Below are positions 1-8,153 of a stretch of DNA of 64,000 nt, in pieces. Within the stretch, counting starts at the first letter, position 1, and every line of letters begins with the position of its first letter. Source of the stretch: Parvibaculaceae bacterium (GTDB lineage: Bacteria > Pseudomonadota > Alphaproteobacteria > Parvibaculales > Parvibaculaceae); contig JARGNZ010000005.1 in NCBI GenBank assembly GCA_029209985.1, forward strand, positions 28,672-92,671. The letters run 5' to 3'. The translations under genes and the position numbers were made by a program. Under the pieces are notes generated by a model. It did no database searches, had not been told where the DNA came from, and saw only the letters and a list, made by a program, of their open reading frames with translations.

Positions 1-515
1 TTTTTCCAACCGTTTTTGTTTTGGCCTTTGGCATTGGCGGCGTGCTTTTTTGTGTTGTGCTTTTTGGCATTGTTGGGCTTAGTCGCGTTATTTTTCCAAC
101 CTTTGCCATTTTTCCAATTCTTGGATTTGTGGTTCTTGTTGGTGACATGGTTTTTGGCGTTGTTTTTGCCATTGTTCTTGCGGACGTTTTTATTGTTCCA
201 CGTTTTGGTGCGGTTGTGCGCTTTCAGGTTTTTGGGGCCTTTATTTTTCTGGGCCTTGTTTTGCTTTTTATTGTTCACTGCCTTCTTTTTAGGAGCAGCA
301 TTGTTTCTTTTGGCCTTTTGTTTGGCGTTGTGCTTTTTCTGCTGTTTTTGGGCTTTATGATTTTGCTGCGCTTTGCCCTGTTGGCTTTGCGAATTGTTGG
401 CATTGGGGTTGGGGGAATTGTGTTTCGCATTTGCCGCTGAGATCACCATCGGATTGAAGGTAAGGCTGGCGACTAAAACAGCGACACTAAACTTCTTCGT
501 GGTGTCTATGAACAT
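1..515 (-). CDS. Lys/Asn-rich exported protein, RcnB-like N-terminus (partial, runs off left edge)
   Basis: Reading the minus strand from an ATG at 515 gives 171 codons without a stop up to the window edge, so the gene is 3'-truncated. A Shine-Dalgarno GAGGAGA lies a few bases before the ATG. Residues 1-30 form a signal peptide: basic start MFIDTTKK, hydrophobic core, then an A-x-A site ending in SAANA. Everything after it is low complexity, dominated by Lys, Asn, Gln, Ala and His with repeated WKN/NGK motifs. Alphaproteobacterial RcnB-family periplasmic proteins often carry such a Lys/Asn/His-rich stretch before the short RcnB domain, so that is my best guess, but the diagnostic C-terminal domain is outside the window. 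The long hydrophobic frames on the plus strand (16-440) are antisense shadows of these AAA/AAC codons. Confidence 0.72.
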   Translation of the reverse strand, partial: MFIDTTKKFSVAVLVASLTFNPMVISAANAKHNSPNPNANNSQSQQGKAQQNHKAQKQQKKHNAKQKAKRNNAAPKKKAVNNKKQNKAQKNKGPKNLKAHNRTKTWNNKNVRKNNGKNNAKNHVTNKNHKSKNWKNGKGWKNNATKPNNAKKHNTKKHAANAKGQNKNGWK

Positions 516-820
516 CTGCGTTCTCCTCTGCTGCTCGAAGGGGGGGTGTCGAGCGGTCTACGCATTTCAGTCTATTTAAGATGAATGCAAGCTGAGCGCG
601 TTTGTCAGGTTTTGTTGTACTTGATTGGGCATCTGGTGGGGTTGATGATTTATGGCTCTATCTCTGGGTATTTTTGAAAAATGATATGTCCTTTCTTTTT
701 CTTTGAACGGACGAATTTAGACGGATCGTGTGTTTTCTGTGTGTGTGGAAGTTGTTTCTGTAGACGGTCGGGGGCGAAATGACATAATTCTGTGCGCTAG
801 ATGACTTATTAGAGTGCGTT
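516..820. other. intergenic region between divergent genes
   Basis: About 305 bases separate the divergent exported-protein gene and acyltransferase gene. It should carry both promoters. It holds a G-run near 541-547 and AT-rich stretches around 675-705. I see no convincing ORF, operator palindrome or RNA structure in it. Confidence 0.5.
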
Positions 821-1639
821 ATGGAAAAAACAATTTTTACGTATGCGTCTCAGGATGATGGTGTGGTGCGCCAGATGCTTATTCGCAGTGTTGAGGTGTT
901 GACGGGGCGGCGTTATTTGGAACGGCTTTATACAGAGTATCGATCTCACCCTGCGCCGCGCCCTGAGTTTTTTGATGCGGCCGTGCGTACGTTAGGTTTG
1001 CAGCTTAGCCTTGATCCGGCGGCGTTGAAGGTCATTCCTCAGGAGGGGCCTGTGGTGTTGGTGGCTAACCATCCTTACGGTGTGTTGGACGGCATTGTGA
1101 TGTGTCACCTTATTTCCAAAATACGCCCTGACTTCCGTGTCTTAGCTAATTCTGTTTTGTGGAAAGCAGAAGAAATGCAGCGCTGCCTCTTGCCGATTGA
1201 TTTTTCTGCGAGCAAAGAGGCTTTGCGGACAAATGTACGTTCTCGCCAAGAAGCCCGGCGATTTTTGGCGCAGGGGGGTGCTGTTGTTGTGTTCCCAGCG
1301 GGGGCTGTTTCCACGACCCCCTCATTGTTTTCTGCTTGGGCACAAGACCAACGATGGGGCACGTTTACTGCTCAATTAGTGCACCGGGCGCAGGCACCAG
1401 TGGTGCCGTTTTATTTTGAGGGTCAGAATAGCGCGTTGTTTCAATGGGCAAGCCATTTACATGAGGCGCTGCGCTTGTCGTTGTTGTTTCGAGAGGTGAA
1501 AGAGCGGATGGGGACACGGCTTGGGGTGCAGGTGGGCCACTTGCTGCCTTATGAGGAACTCGCAACCTGGGGGGCACCGCAGGAGATGATGGACCGCCTG
1601 CGCGCGCATACCTATCACCTTGGGCACGCCCGCCCTTAG
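821..1639 (+). CDS. lysophospholipid acyltransferase family protein
   Basis: This 272-residue protein looks like a glycerolipid acyltransferase of the PlsC/LPLAT superfamily, which transfers acyl groups from acyl-CoA or acyl-ACP to a lysolipid or similar acceptor at the membrane. The key motif is NHPYGVLDG (about residues 88-96), the HPxGxxDG variant used by hemolysin-like acyltransferases instead of the strict HX4D. A second motif, FPAGAVS (about 159-165), takes the place of FPEGTR. There is no clear membrane segment or signal peptide. It faces znuA tail to tail with a 4-base overlap at the stop codons. The natural acceptor cannot be told from sequence. Confidence 0.8.
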   Translation: MEKTIFTYASQDDGVVRQMLIRSVEVLTGRRYLERLYTEYRSHPAPRPEFFDAAVRTLGLQLSLDPAALKVIPQEGPVVLVANHPYGVLDGIVMCHLISKIRPDFRVLANSVLWKAEEMQRCLLPIDFSASKEALRTNVRSRQEARRFLAQGGAVVVFPAGAVSTTPSLFSAWAQDQRWGTFTAQLVHRAQAPVVPFYFEGQNSALFQWASHLHEALRLSLLFREVKERMGTRLGVQVGHLLPYEELATWGAPQEMMDRLRAHTYHLGHARP

Positions 1640-2622
1640 GAGCGGGGGGACGTGGCCGCAAGCGGTGATAAGCAGTCTTGCATGGAGGCGCCCATCTTTT
1701 CCAACAAATCTGGGAAGAAGTTTTCAGCCCCTTCGAGGTTTGCGCCGAGGGGGTCTAATTGGTCAAATATGGCGGGTGTGCCGACAAAATATTTACGCGT
1801 GGTTTGCTGATCAAACTCAGGTTCTAAGAAGACGCAGAATTTTGGCAGGGCAAGGGCTTTTGCGCGCAAGGTGGCCAAGGCTTTTGGGCCGATGCTGAGG
1901 TCTGGGCGTAAGTTGACAATGTCTTGGGCGTGCAGTCCGTAGCGATGCTCAAAATATTGATAGGCGCTGTGGAATGTGAAGTAGGGGCGGTTGTGGAGGG
2001 GGGCCAATTGTTTGGATAGGCGCGTGTCTACTTTTACCAACTTCTCGATGAGGTTTTGAGCGTTCTGCGTATATAGGGCGGCTCTGGATGGATCGAGGGC
2101 TGAAAACGTCTCGGCCATTGTGCGGGTGATCGCGATGGCGTTATCTGCATCCAGCCAAATATGGGGATCGATGGCCTCTATGTGCTCGGCAATGTCGATT
2201 TGATCTGCTTGATGGTCGTGGTGGTCTTGGGCTGGTAGTACCGTGAGGCCGGGGGTGTCAAGTAAGCGGACATGAACGGCTTGTGAGGCGATGTTTTTAA
2301 GGGGGCGTTCTAAAAAGGCTTCGAGTTCTTCGCCAATCCAAAACACCACTTGGGCTTCACTGAGGTGGCGGGCATCAGACGGGCGCATGACGTAATCGTG
2401 GGGCGATTGGTTGGGGCGTACCAAAAGGCGGGGGGTGCCTGCGCCCTGCATCACAGATGCGGCCAAGCCATAGACCGGCGCAATAGATGCCATCACCTTT
2501 AGGTGCGGGGAGGAGGGCTGGGAGGTTGCGTGGGCTGTCTTTGTGAGGAGGACAAAAAGAGCGAGGGCAACGGTCAACGAGGCGAGATTGGCGAATACTT
2601 TTAGGGGGAACATGTGGGGCAT
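1636..2622 (-). CDS. znuA: zinc ABC transporter substrate-binding protein ZnuA
   Basis: This is the periplasmic zinc-binding protein of a ZnuABC-type importer (328 residues, cluster A-I solute-binding family). It has an N-terminal signal peptide (hydrophobic segment about residues 10-31 ending in AHA). A metal-binding His is visible in the SPHDY motif, followed by the short acidic/His loop DHHDHQ typical of ZnuA, then DPHIWLD, FHSAYQYFEHRYG and a late acidic motif EPEFDQQ. Two in-frame ATGs (2622 and 2613) are possible; 2622 has a GGA at a reasonable distance. The permease and ATPase genes are not adjacent, so this is an orphan znuA. A Zur-type operator lies 27 bases upstream, which strongly supports zinc-repressed expression. 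Confidence 0.93.
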   Translation of the reverse strand: MPHMFPLKVFANLASLTVALALFVLLTKTAHATSQPSSPHLKVMASIAPVYGLAASVMQGAGTPRLLVRPNQSPHDYVMRPSDARHLSEAQVVFWIGEELEAFLERPLKNIASQAVHVRLLDTPGLTVLPAQDHHDHQADQIDIAEHIEAIDPHIWLDADNAIAITRTMAETFSALDPSRAALYTQNAQNLIEKLVKVDTRLSKQLAPLHNRPYFTFHSAYQYFEHRYGLHAQDIVNLRPDLSIGPKALATLRAKALALPKFCVFLEPEFDQQTTRKYFVGTPAIFDQLDPLGANLEGAENFFPDLLEKMGASMQDCLSPLAATSPRS

Positions 2623-2645
2623 TTGACATCCAAAGCTGAGGGAGG

Positions 2646-2664
2646 GCTGTTATATTATAACTTT
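2646..2664. promoter_or_regulatory. Zur operator upstream of znuA
   Basis: GTTATATTATAAC at 2649-2661 is a perfect GTTATA-N-TATAAC palindrome. It matches the core of the known proteobacterial Zur box (TGTTATANTATAACA), including the preceding T. It sits 27 bases before the znuA start, where a repressor would block transcription. Inference: znuA is repressed when zinc is plentiful. Confidence 0.82.
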
Positions 2665-2858
2665 ATAGGGAGCGCAAATGCTGACGTGGTATTTTCATCA
2701 TGCAGTGAGTGATTTAGTTCATGTAATGGCTTAAATAAGGGACTTCATTACTTGGCGTTAAGACATGTTGGCTAGAATAAGCCCCTTATTCAATTGAATG
2801 AGAAGAGCTTGGGTACTTTGGCACCCGCTTCTAATCGCTTAAAGACGGGACCCTTCGC

Positions 2859-4088
2859 GTGAAACCGCACGTTGTATTTGTGGATGAGGACCTAACGGTG
2901 CTGGATCGACTGCGTCAGCAGTTGATGCCGCAAGCCGATGCGTGGGGCATGATCTTTGCGCCCGGCGCTGAGGATGCGCTGATGGTGCTTGAAGACAAGC
3001 CAATTGATGTGGTTGTGAGCCGAAGCACAATTTCTGGCATGGGGGGGGTGCGCTTGTTGGAGCGGGTCCGCACCCTGCAGCCCCGGGCAAGCCGTATTTT
3101 GATGGGCGGCAGCGACCTTAAAGATCAAGTGATGTCTGTTGTGGGGCCTGTGCACCAAGTTATTGACGGCTCTGATATTGATTCCATTACAGATTGCCTC
3201 GATCGACTGTTGCGGATGCAGGCGACGTTGGACCGTCCCAAATTGCGCACATTGGTGAGCGGTGTTGAAACGCTCCCTAGCCCGTCTGATGCTTATTATA
3301 ACCTGATCGACATGTTGGACCGCGACGATGCGAGTGCGAAGGAAGTGGGGGAACTGGTGTCGCAGGAAATGGCGATGTCGGCACAACTTCTCAAGCTCAC
3401 CAACTCTGCCATGTTTTCTTTGCCAACGCCTGTGACCAATGCGGCGCATGCGGTGCAAGTGTTGGGCTTTGACGTGGTGCGCCGTGTGGCTTTGCTTGCG
3501 GGAGTGTTTGAGCTGTTTGAGGGTACCGCTGAGGTGCAGGCCAATATCGCGCGGCTGGGGCAAAACAGCTTAGGCATTGGCCAATTGTGTGGCGCTATTG
3601 CACGCATGGAGAATTTGCCGAGCGATGTTGTGGCGCAAGCTGAGTGTTCTGGCCTGATGGCCCATCTTGGAATGTTGTTATTGCTCTCTGAATATGGGGG
3701 GCAATATTTGGAGACGTTGAAGCTGATCGACGATGAAGGGGTGAGCATCATTGAGGCTGAGCGGATGGCTTATGGGGCCTCACACGCTGAAATTGGCGCG
3801 TACTTGTTGGGGCTGTGGGGATTCTCAACGCCAATTGTGGAGGCCGTGGCTTTTCATCATGAACCTCAGCTTCTACAGGGCAAGACCTTGAGTGCCAGCG
3901 GGGTGCTTCATGCGGCACAGTTTTTGGCCACACCGCGTGCGGTGAAGACAGGCTCTAGCCAAGAGATTGCGGCGATGCTCAATGAGGGGGTTAATGTTCC
4001 CTACTTTGAAGGGCTTGGCCTGACGCACCGCCTGATTGCATGGCGCCAAAAAGCCGATGAGATGCGCACGGCTGGTAAGTTGAGCTGA
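2859..4088 (+). CDS. HDOD domain protein with degenerate receiver domain
   Basis: A 409-residue two-domain protein. Residues 1-125 follow a CheY-like receiver fold (start MKPHVVFVDEDLTVLD), with the acidic pair D9-E10/D11 kept, but the phosphoacceptor aspartate at the end of strand 3 is replaced: the sequence reads VVVSRSTISGMGG where VVVSDxxMPGMDG is expected. Residues about 130-330 are an HDOD domain (motifs SAQLLKLTNSAMFS and VLGFDVVRRVAL), a phosphodiesterase-like fold that lacks the HD metal site and usually acts as a signalling scaffold. The start is GTG. It is probably a phosphorylation-independent regulator, perhaps of c-di-GMP or motility pathways. No partner gene is adjacent. Confidence 0.85.
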   Translation: MKPHVVFVDEDLTVLDRLRQQLMPQADAWGMIFAPGAEDALMVLEDKPIDVVVSRSTISGMGGVRLLERVRTLQPRASRILMGGSDLKDQVMSVVGPVHQVIDGSDIDSITDCLDRLLRMQATLDRPKLRTLVSGVETLPSPSDAYYNLIDMLDRDDASAKEVGELVSQEMAMSAQLLKLTNSAMFSLPTPVTNAAHAVQVLGFDVVRRVALLAGVFELFEGTAEVQANIARLGQNSLGIGQLCGAIARMENLPSDVVAQAECSGLMAHLGMLLLLSEYGGQYLETLKLIDDEGVSIIEAERMAYGASHAEIGAYLLGLWGFSTPIVEAVAFHHEPQLLQGKTLSASGVLHAAQFLATPRAVKTGSSQEIAAMLNEGVNVPYFEGLGLTHRLIAWRQKADEMRTAGKLS

Positions 4089-4180
4089 GGCGCAGTGACT
4101 TCGTACTGTTTCCTATTTTCTTTTCAGGCGCGAGTATTGCGAAAGACATAAAACGCTGCTACCGGTTGATGAGTACTTTC

Positions 4181-4216
4181 GTGAGCAGCGTGAGCGGCGT
4201 GAGTGGCGTGAGTAGA
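4181..4216 (+). repeat. four tandem 9-base repeats (GTGAGYRGC)
   Basis: Units gtgagcagc, gtgagcggc, gtgagtggc and gtgagtaga follow one another at 4181-4216 in the intergenic region before the cysteine-cluster gene. They look like a small degenerate minisatellite. No function is evident. Confidence 0.75.
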
Positions 4217-4276
4217 TTGTCTTGGAGTTAACTGACCGAGACTGGATGATTGATATTTGGCGACTGGACTGGCTAC

Positions 4277-5014
4277 ATGGGCGCGAAGAAAAAACACTAC
4301 GAGAAGATCTATAAAGACTTCACGGCAGACATTTCTAAGACATTCGATTGTGGTCGATTTTGTGCCCCGCTGAACGGTGGGGAACCTGTTTGCTGCGATC
4401 ATGGACACGCGATTCCAGCCGCCTCGCCGCCTGAGTGGAAGGTGATGAAAAAGCGCACCGATATGTGGAGCCGTCACAGACCTGTTGATGACCCGCAAGC
4501 CATGGAAGAAGTGCGCGAGATTGAAGAGACATGTCGCGCCATCGTGTGTAAGGGCGCGCGTCATTGTGAACGTGACAATCGATTGATGGCGTGTCGGTCT
4601 TTTCCATTTTTTCCCTATATGACAAAGCAAGGCGATGTTGTCGGCTTGGCTTTCTATTGGGGGTTTGCAGACCGCTGTTGGGTGATGTCCAACTTGCATA
4701 TTGTGGAAAAGAAATACGCCAAACAATTTACCGCTGCTTATGAAATGTTGATTTTTGCGGATGAAGGCGAAAAGCTTGCTTTCATGGAGCAGTCGGCGAC
4801 GATGCGGCGGATTTATTCCCGCAAGAAAGAACCCATTCCGCTGATTGGGCGCAAGGGCGAGTTTTTGCAAGTGTTGCCAAAATCGGGCGGTAAAATTGTG
4901 CCTGCTGACCCTGCTGACTATCCTAAATTCGGTCCTTATGTTTCTGAGAAAGCCTATGAAGCGGCTGTGGCTGAGGCTATGGAAATTTATGGTCCGGGAG
5001 AGCCTTGGGATTGA
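4277..5014 (+). CDS. YkgJ-like cysteine-cluster protein
   Basis: A cytosolic protein of about 245 residues with many conserved-looking cysteines: C25, C29, C39 and C40 (pattern CGRFC...CC) in the N-terminal part and a second group ETCRAIVC, HCERD and MACRSFP near residues 90-115. This spacing resembles the YkgJ-type cysteine-cluster family (zinc or iron-sulfur binding, function unknown). The C-terminal half has a Lys/Glu-rich region and no recognisable domain. I start it at the ATG at 4277 because the longer reading begins with TTG at 4250; neither has a strong Shine-Dalgarno. Its real function is unknown. Confidence 0.68.
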   Translation: MGAKKKHYEKIYKDFTADISKTFDCGRFCAPLNGGEPVCCDHGHAIPAASPPEWKVMKKRTDMWSRHRPVDDPQAMEEVREIEETCRAIVCKGARHCERDNRLMACRSFPFFPYMTKQGDVVGLAFYWGFADRCWVMSNLHIVEKKYAKQFTAAYEMLIFADEGEKLAFMEQSATMRRIYSRKKEPIPLIGRKGEFLQVLPKSGGKIVPADPADYPKFGPYVSEKAYEAAVAEAMEIYGPGEPWD

Positions 5015-5228
5015 AGACCGGCTGAGAGTGAAGCCGGGGGGAGACTGAAGATAGGTTCAGAGGGGGCGTTTGCCCTTTTGTGGGCTGTCCTCTTCGTAAA
5101 ACACCAAAAAAAGTTGAAAATGCCAAGAAAACACACGGTAATCGCTTGGCGTTTGTCGCGTTTCGATGTGTAATCCGGCAAAACGCGCTTTAGGCGCAAT
5201 TACAAGAATCGATACGAGGGAGTGCTTC

Positions 5229-6989
5229 ATGAGTGAAACTGCGTCTGGGCTAGAATGGCCTGTAATGTCTATGGCTGATGCCGATGCCTTTATTACGGCC
5301 CCTGGCACCCCACTCGAAACAGAAGAGATGGTTATTCGCGGCACGAAGATGCGGGTTTGGAAAGAAGCTCCGTCTTCTTTGCGGGCTTTGCTAGAGATTA
5401 GCCGTGGGCATGGCGACCATGTTGCGGTTGTCTATGAAGGCGAACGGATTACCTATACAGACCAGCATAAGGCCATTGCTAAATTGGCGCATGAGTTGGT
5501 GACAACATATGGCATTAAAAAAGGCGACCGCATTGGTTTGGTGATGCGGAACTACCCTGAGTGGCCGATTGTTTTTTGGGCGGCGACATGCGTTGGCGCG
5601 ATCCTTGTGCCGTTGAATGCTTGGTGGACAGGTGCTGAACTCGAATATGGTTTGAATGATAGTGGCTGTCGTTTGGCTTTTATTGATACGGCTCGGGCGA
5701 TCAGCTTGGCTGAGCACGCGGATAACCTGACAACCATTGAGCACATGGTTGTGGTGCGCGGCAATGAAGACCTTTCTCCGCATTTGGTACGTTGGGAAAA
5801 CTTGGTGGCGGCACCGGGGACTTATAGCGAGTTGCCGGACATTGATGTGCCTGAGTGTGACATTGAGGCAGATGATGATGCCACGATTTTCTATACATCG
5901 GGTACAACGGGTAAGCCTAAGGGCGCGCTGGGGACACACCGCAATATTTTGAGCAATGTGCTGGGTTTGATGTCTATTGGTGCGCGCGCGATGATGCGCC
6001 GAGGTGAAATGCCAACACCGCCTGATCCAGATGCGCCTAAAACAGGTATGCTTCTGTCTGTGCCATTGTTCCATGCGACTGGTTGCCATGCGATTTTGAT
6101 GGGCACGACCCTTCAAGGCAACAAATTGGTGATCATGCATAAGTGGGACGCGCTGCGGGCGATGGAGCTTATTCAAGATGAAAAGCTTGCAAGCTTTGGC
6201 GGTGTGCCAGCCATGGTTTGGCAAGTGCTTGAGCATCCACGGTTCAAAGAGTTTGATCTTTCTTCTGTGGAAAGCATTGGTTACGGCGGCGCGCCAAGTG
6301 CGCCGGAGCTTGTGGCTCGGATTAAAGAAGAGTTTCCTGATGTGTCCTCTGCCAATGGGTACGGCCTGACGGAAACGTCTGCGGCGATCAGCCAGAACTC
6401 TGCGGAAGACTATGTTAATCGTCCTAACAGCGCGGGCGTGCCGACGGCTGTGACCGACGTGCGGGTTGTCGGTTCTGACGGCCAAGATTTGCCTGCTGGT
6501 GAAATTGGCGAACTTTGGGTACGTGGTCCCAATGTTGTTAAAGGCTATTGGAACAAACCAGAAGCAACTGAAGAAGCCTTCGGCGGTGGTTGGTTCCGTA
6601 CAGGTGATTTGGTGAAAGTGGATGAGGAAGGTTTCCTCTACATTTTGGACCGGGCGAAAGACATGCTCATCCGTGGCGGTGAAAACGTTTATTGCGTTGA
6701 AGTGGAAGATGCACTTTACAGCCATGAAGACGTGATGGATGCCGCTGTCGTTGGCATTCCACACAAGATTTTGGGTGAGGAAGTCGGCGCGGTTGTGCAA
6801 GTGGTCGAGGGGTCAACACTGACGGAAGAAGCCTTGCAGGCGCATGTGGGTGTGACACTCGCTGGCTTTAAGGTGCCCATCAATATTGAATTCCGCCATG
6901 AGCCTTTGCCGCGTAATGCGAACGGCAAGATTGTGAAGCGCGATTTGCGTGTTGAGTATCTGGCAAATATCGGACGCTCAGAAGCTTAA
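5229..6989 (+). CDS. acyl-CoA synthetase (AMP-forming, class I adenylate-forming enzyme)
   Basis: This 586-residue enzyme activates a carboxylic acid, most likely a medium- or long-chain fatty acid, to its acyl-CoA through an acyl-AMP intermediate. All family signatures are present: P-loop YTSGTTGKPKG, adenine-binding NGYGLTE, GWFRTGDL, hinge region AKDMLIRGGENVY, and the catalytic lysine motif NANGKIVKRDLR near the C-terminus. The ATG at 5229 is chosen because GAGGGAG precedes it at 5217-5223; an upstream in-frame ATG at 5166 lacks this. The gene stands alone and ends at a strong bidirectional terminator. The exact chain length of the substrate cannot be read from the sequence. Confidence 0.9.
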   Translation: MSETASGLEWPVMSMADADAFITAPGTPLETEEMVIRGTKMRVWKEAPSSLRALLEISRGHGDHVAVVYEGERITYTDQHKAIAKLAHELVTTYGIKKGDRIGLVMRNYPEWPIVFWAATCVGAILVPLNAWWTGAELEYGLNDSGCRLAFIDTARAISLAEHADNLTTIEHMVVVRGNEDLSPHLVRWENLVAAPGTYSELPDIDVPECDIEADDDATIFYTSGTTGKPKGALGTHRNILSNVLGLMSIGARAMMRRGEMPTPPDPDAPKTGMLLSVPLFHATGCHAILMGTTLQGNKLVIMHKWDALRAMELIQDEKLASFGGVPAMVWQVLEHPRFKEFDLSSVESIGYGGAPSAPELVARIKEEFPDVSSANGYGLTETSAAISQNSAEDYVNRPNSAGVPTAVTDVRVVGSDGQDLPAGEIGELWVRGPNVVKGYWNKPEATEEAFGGGWFRTGDLVKVDEEGFLYILDRAKDMLIRGGENVYCVEVEDALYSHEDVMDAAVVGIPHKILGEEVGAVVQVVEGSTLTEEALQAHVGVTLAGFKVPINIEFRHEPLPRNANGKIVKRDLRVEYLANIGRSEA

Positions 6990-7008
6990 AGATCTCGATG
7001 ATTTCATG

Positions 7009-7041
7009 AAAAGGCCCCGCCAAATTGGTGGGGCCTTTTTA
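7009..7041. terminator. bidirectional terminator between acyl-CoA synthetase and potA
   Basis: A near-perfect inverted repeat, AAAAGGCCCC...GGGGCCTTTTT, with an inner CCAAATTGG, lies between two convergent stop codons. It has T-runs in both directions. Confidence 0.9.
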
Positions 7042-7055
7042 GTTTATGCGTCGGC

Positions 7056-8153
7056 TCAGTCTCCGAGCGCCAGGGCGTCATCTGCGTTGAAGCTGATCCA
7101 TACTTTTGTGCCATGCTCAAAGGTTGAGGCGCGGATGCGGGTGTCGTTGGACACTTCGGCCATGATGCGTGTGCCGGCAACGTCTACGAAGACATTTGAA
7201 AAGCCGCCGTAGTAGGCGATGTCGGTTACGGTGCCTTGAGCGACTAAATGATCTGGTGTGGTTGGTTTCTCAAGGTCGATGTTGACCTTTTCTGGGCGAA
7301 TGGCGAGGGAAACAGGCCCAAGCGTTTCTCCCCAAATTTCCATCGTGCCGAAGGGGGCAACTGTGGCGAGCACTTTTTCTTTTGTTGGGCAGGGCGCTGC
7401 GGTGCCGTCGAAAAGATTGATTTGCCCAATGAAGTCAGCGACGAAGCGGCTGTTTGGGTCTTCATAGAGTTCTTCTGGGCTTGCAATTTGGCGTACAGTG
7501 CCGCCTTCCATAACCGCGATGCGATTGGCCATAGAGAGTGCTTCTGCTTGGTCGTGGGTAACAATGACAAAGGTAATGCCAACAGTTTTTTGTAGCCGGA
7601 CCAGCTCCATTTGCATGGCTTCGCGTAATTTTGCATCGAGGGCGGATAGGGGCTCGTCGAGCAATAAAACTTTCGGGCGTTTTACGAGGGCGCGGGCAAG
7701 GGCAACCCGTTGACGTTGACCGCCTGAGAGTTCGTCGGGCATACGGGTGCCTAAATGGCCAAGCTGAACCAACTCTAAGGCTTCTTTGACGCGCTCTTGA
7801 ATTTCTTTCTTTTTGATGCCGTCGACTTTGAGGCCGTAGCCCACATTGTCTGCGACGGTCATATGCGGAAACACTGCGTAGGATTGAAACACCATGTTGA
7901 CGCAGCGGGCATTGGGCTGCACGTCTGCCATGTCGTCCCCATCAATGGTGATGATGCCTTCGTTGGGGATTTCAAAGCCAGCTAACATGCGCAGTAAAGT
8001 GGTCTTGCCGCAGCCGGAAGGGCCTAGGAGGGCAAAGAACTCTCCTTGTTGTACTTCTAGGGAGACATTTTTGACGGCTTGAACATTGCCTGGATAGGTT
8101 TTGCTGACTTGGTCAATTTTGATGATGGGCTCTGATGGCGTTTGAGAGGTCAT
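7056..8153 (-). CDS. potA: polyamine ABC transporter ATP-binding protein (PotA/PotG type)
   Basis: The ATPase subunit of a spermidine/putrescine importer (365 residues). Walker A is GPSGCGKT (44-51), the Q-loop lies in VFQSYAVFPHMTV, the ABC signature is LSGGQRQ, Walker B is VLLLDEPLSALD, and the H-loop is in IVTHDQAEA. The last 110 residues form the TOBE regulatory domain with the usual LAIRPEKV motif, as expected for the PotA/MalK class. It is the last gene of the binding protein-permease-permease-ATPase operon and overlaps the preceding permease gene by 4 bases. Confidence 0.94.
   Translation of the reverse strand: MTSQTPSEPIIKIDQVSKTYPGNVQAVKNVSLEVQQGEFFALLGPSGCGKTTLLRMLAGFEIPNEGIITIDGDDMADVQPNARCVNMVFQSYAVFPHMTVADNVGYGLKVDGIKKKEIQERVKEALELVQLGHLGTRMPDELSGGQRQRVALARALVKRPKVLLLDEPLSALDAKLREAMQMELVRLQKTVGITFVIVTHDQAEALSMANRIAVMEGGTVRQIASPEELYEDPNSRFVADFIGQINLFDGTAAPCPTKEKVLATVAPFGTMEIWGETLGPVSLAIRPEKVNIDLEKPTTPDHLVAQGTVTDIAYYGGFSNVFVDVAGTRIMAEVSNDTRIRASTFEHGTKVWISFNADDALALGD

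Noticed and set aside
16-440. Two overlapping plus-strand ORFs coding for very hydrophobic proteins
   Set aside because: They are antisense to a Lys/Asn-rich coding region with a signal peptide and ribosome binding site on the minus strand; TTT/TTG-rich codons simply mirror AAA/CAA codons.
5391-6800. A 469-residue minus-strand open frame inside the acyl-CoA synthetase gene
   Set aside because: His/Arg/Thr-rich composition, antisense to a gene with every family motif; a coding shadow.
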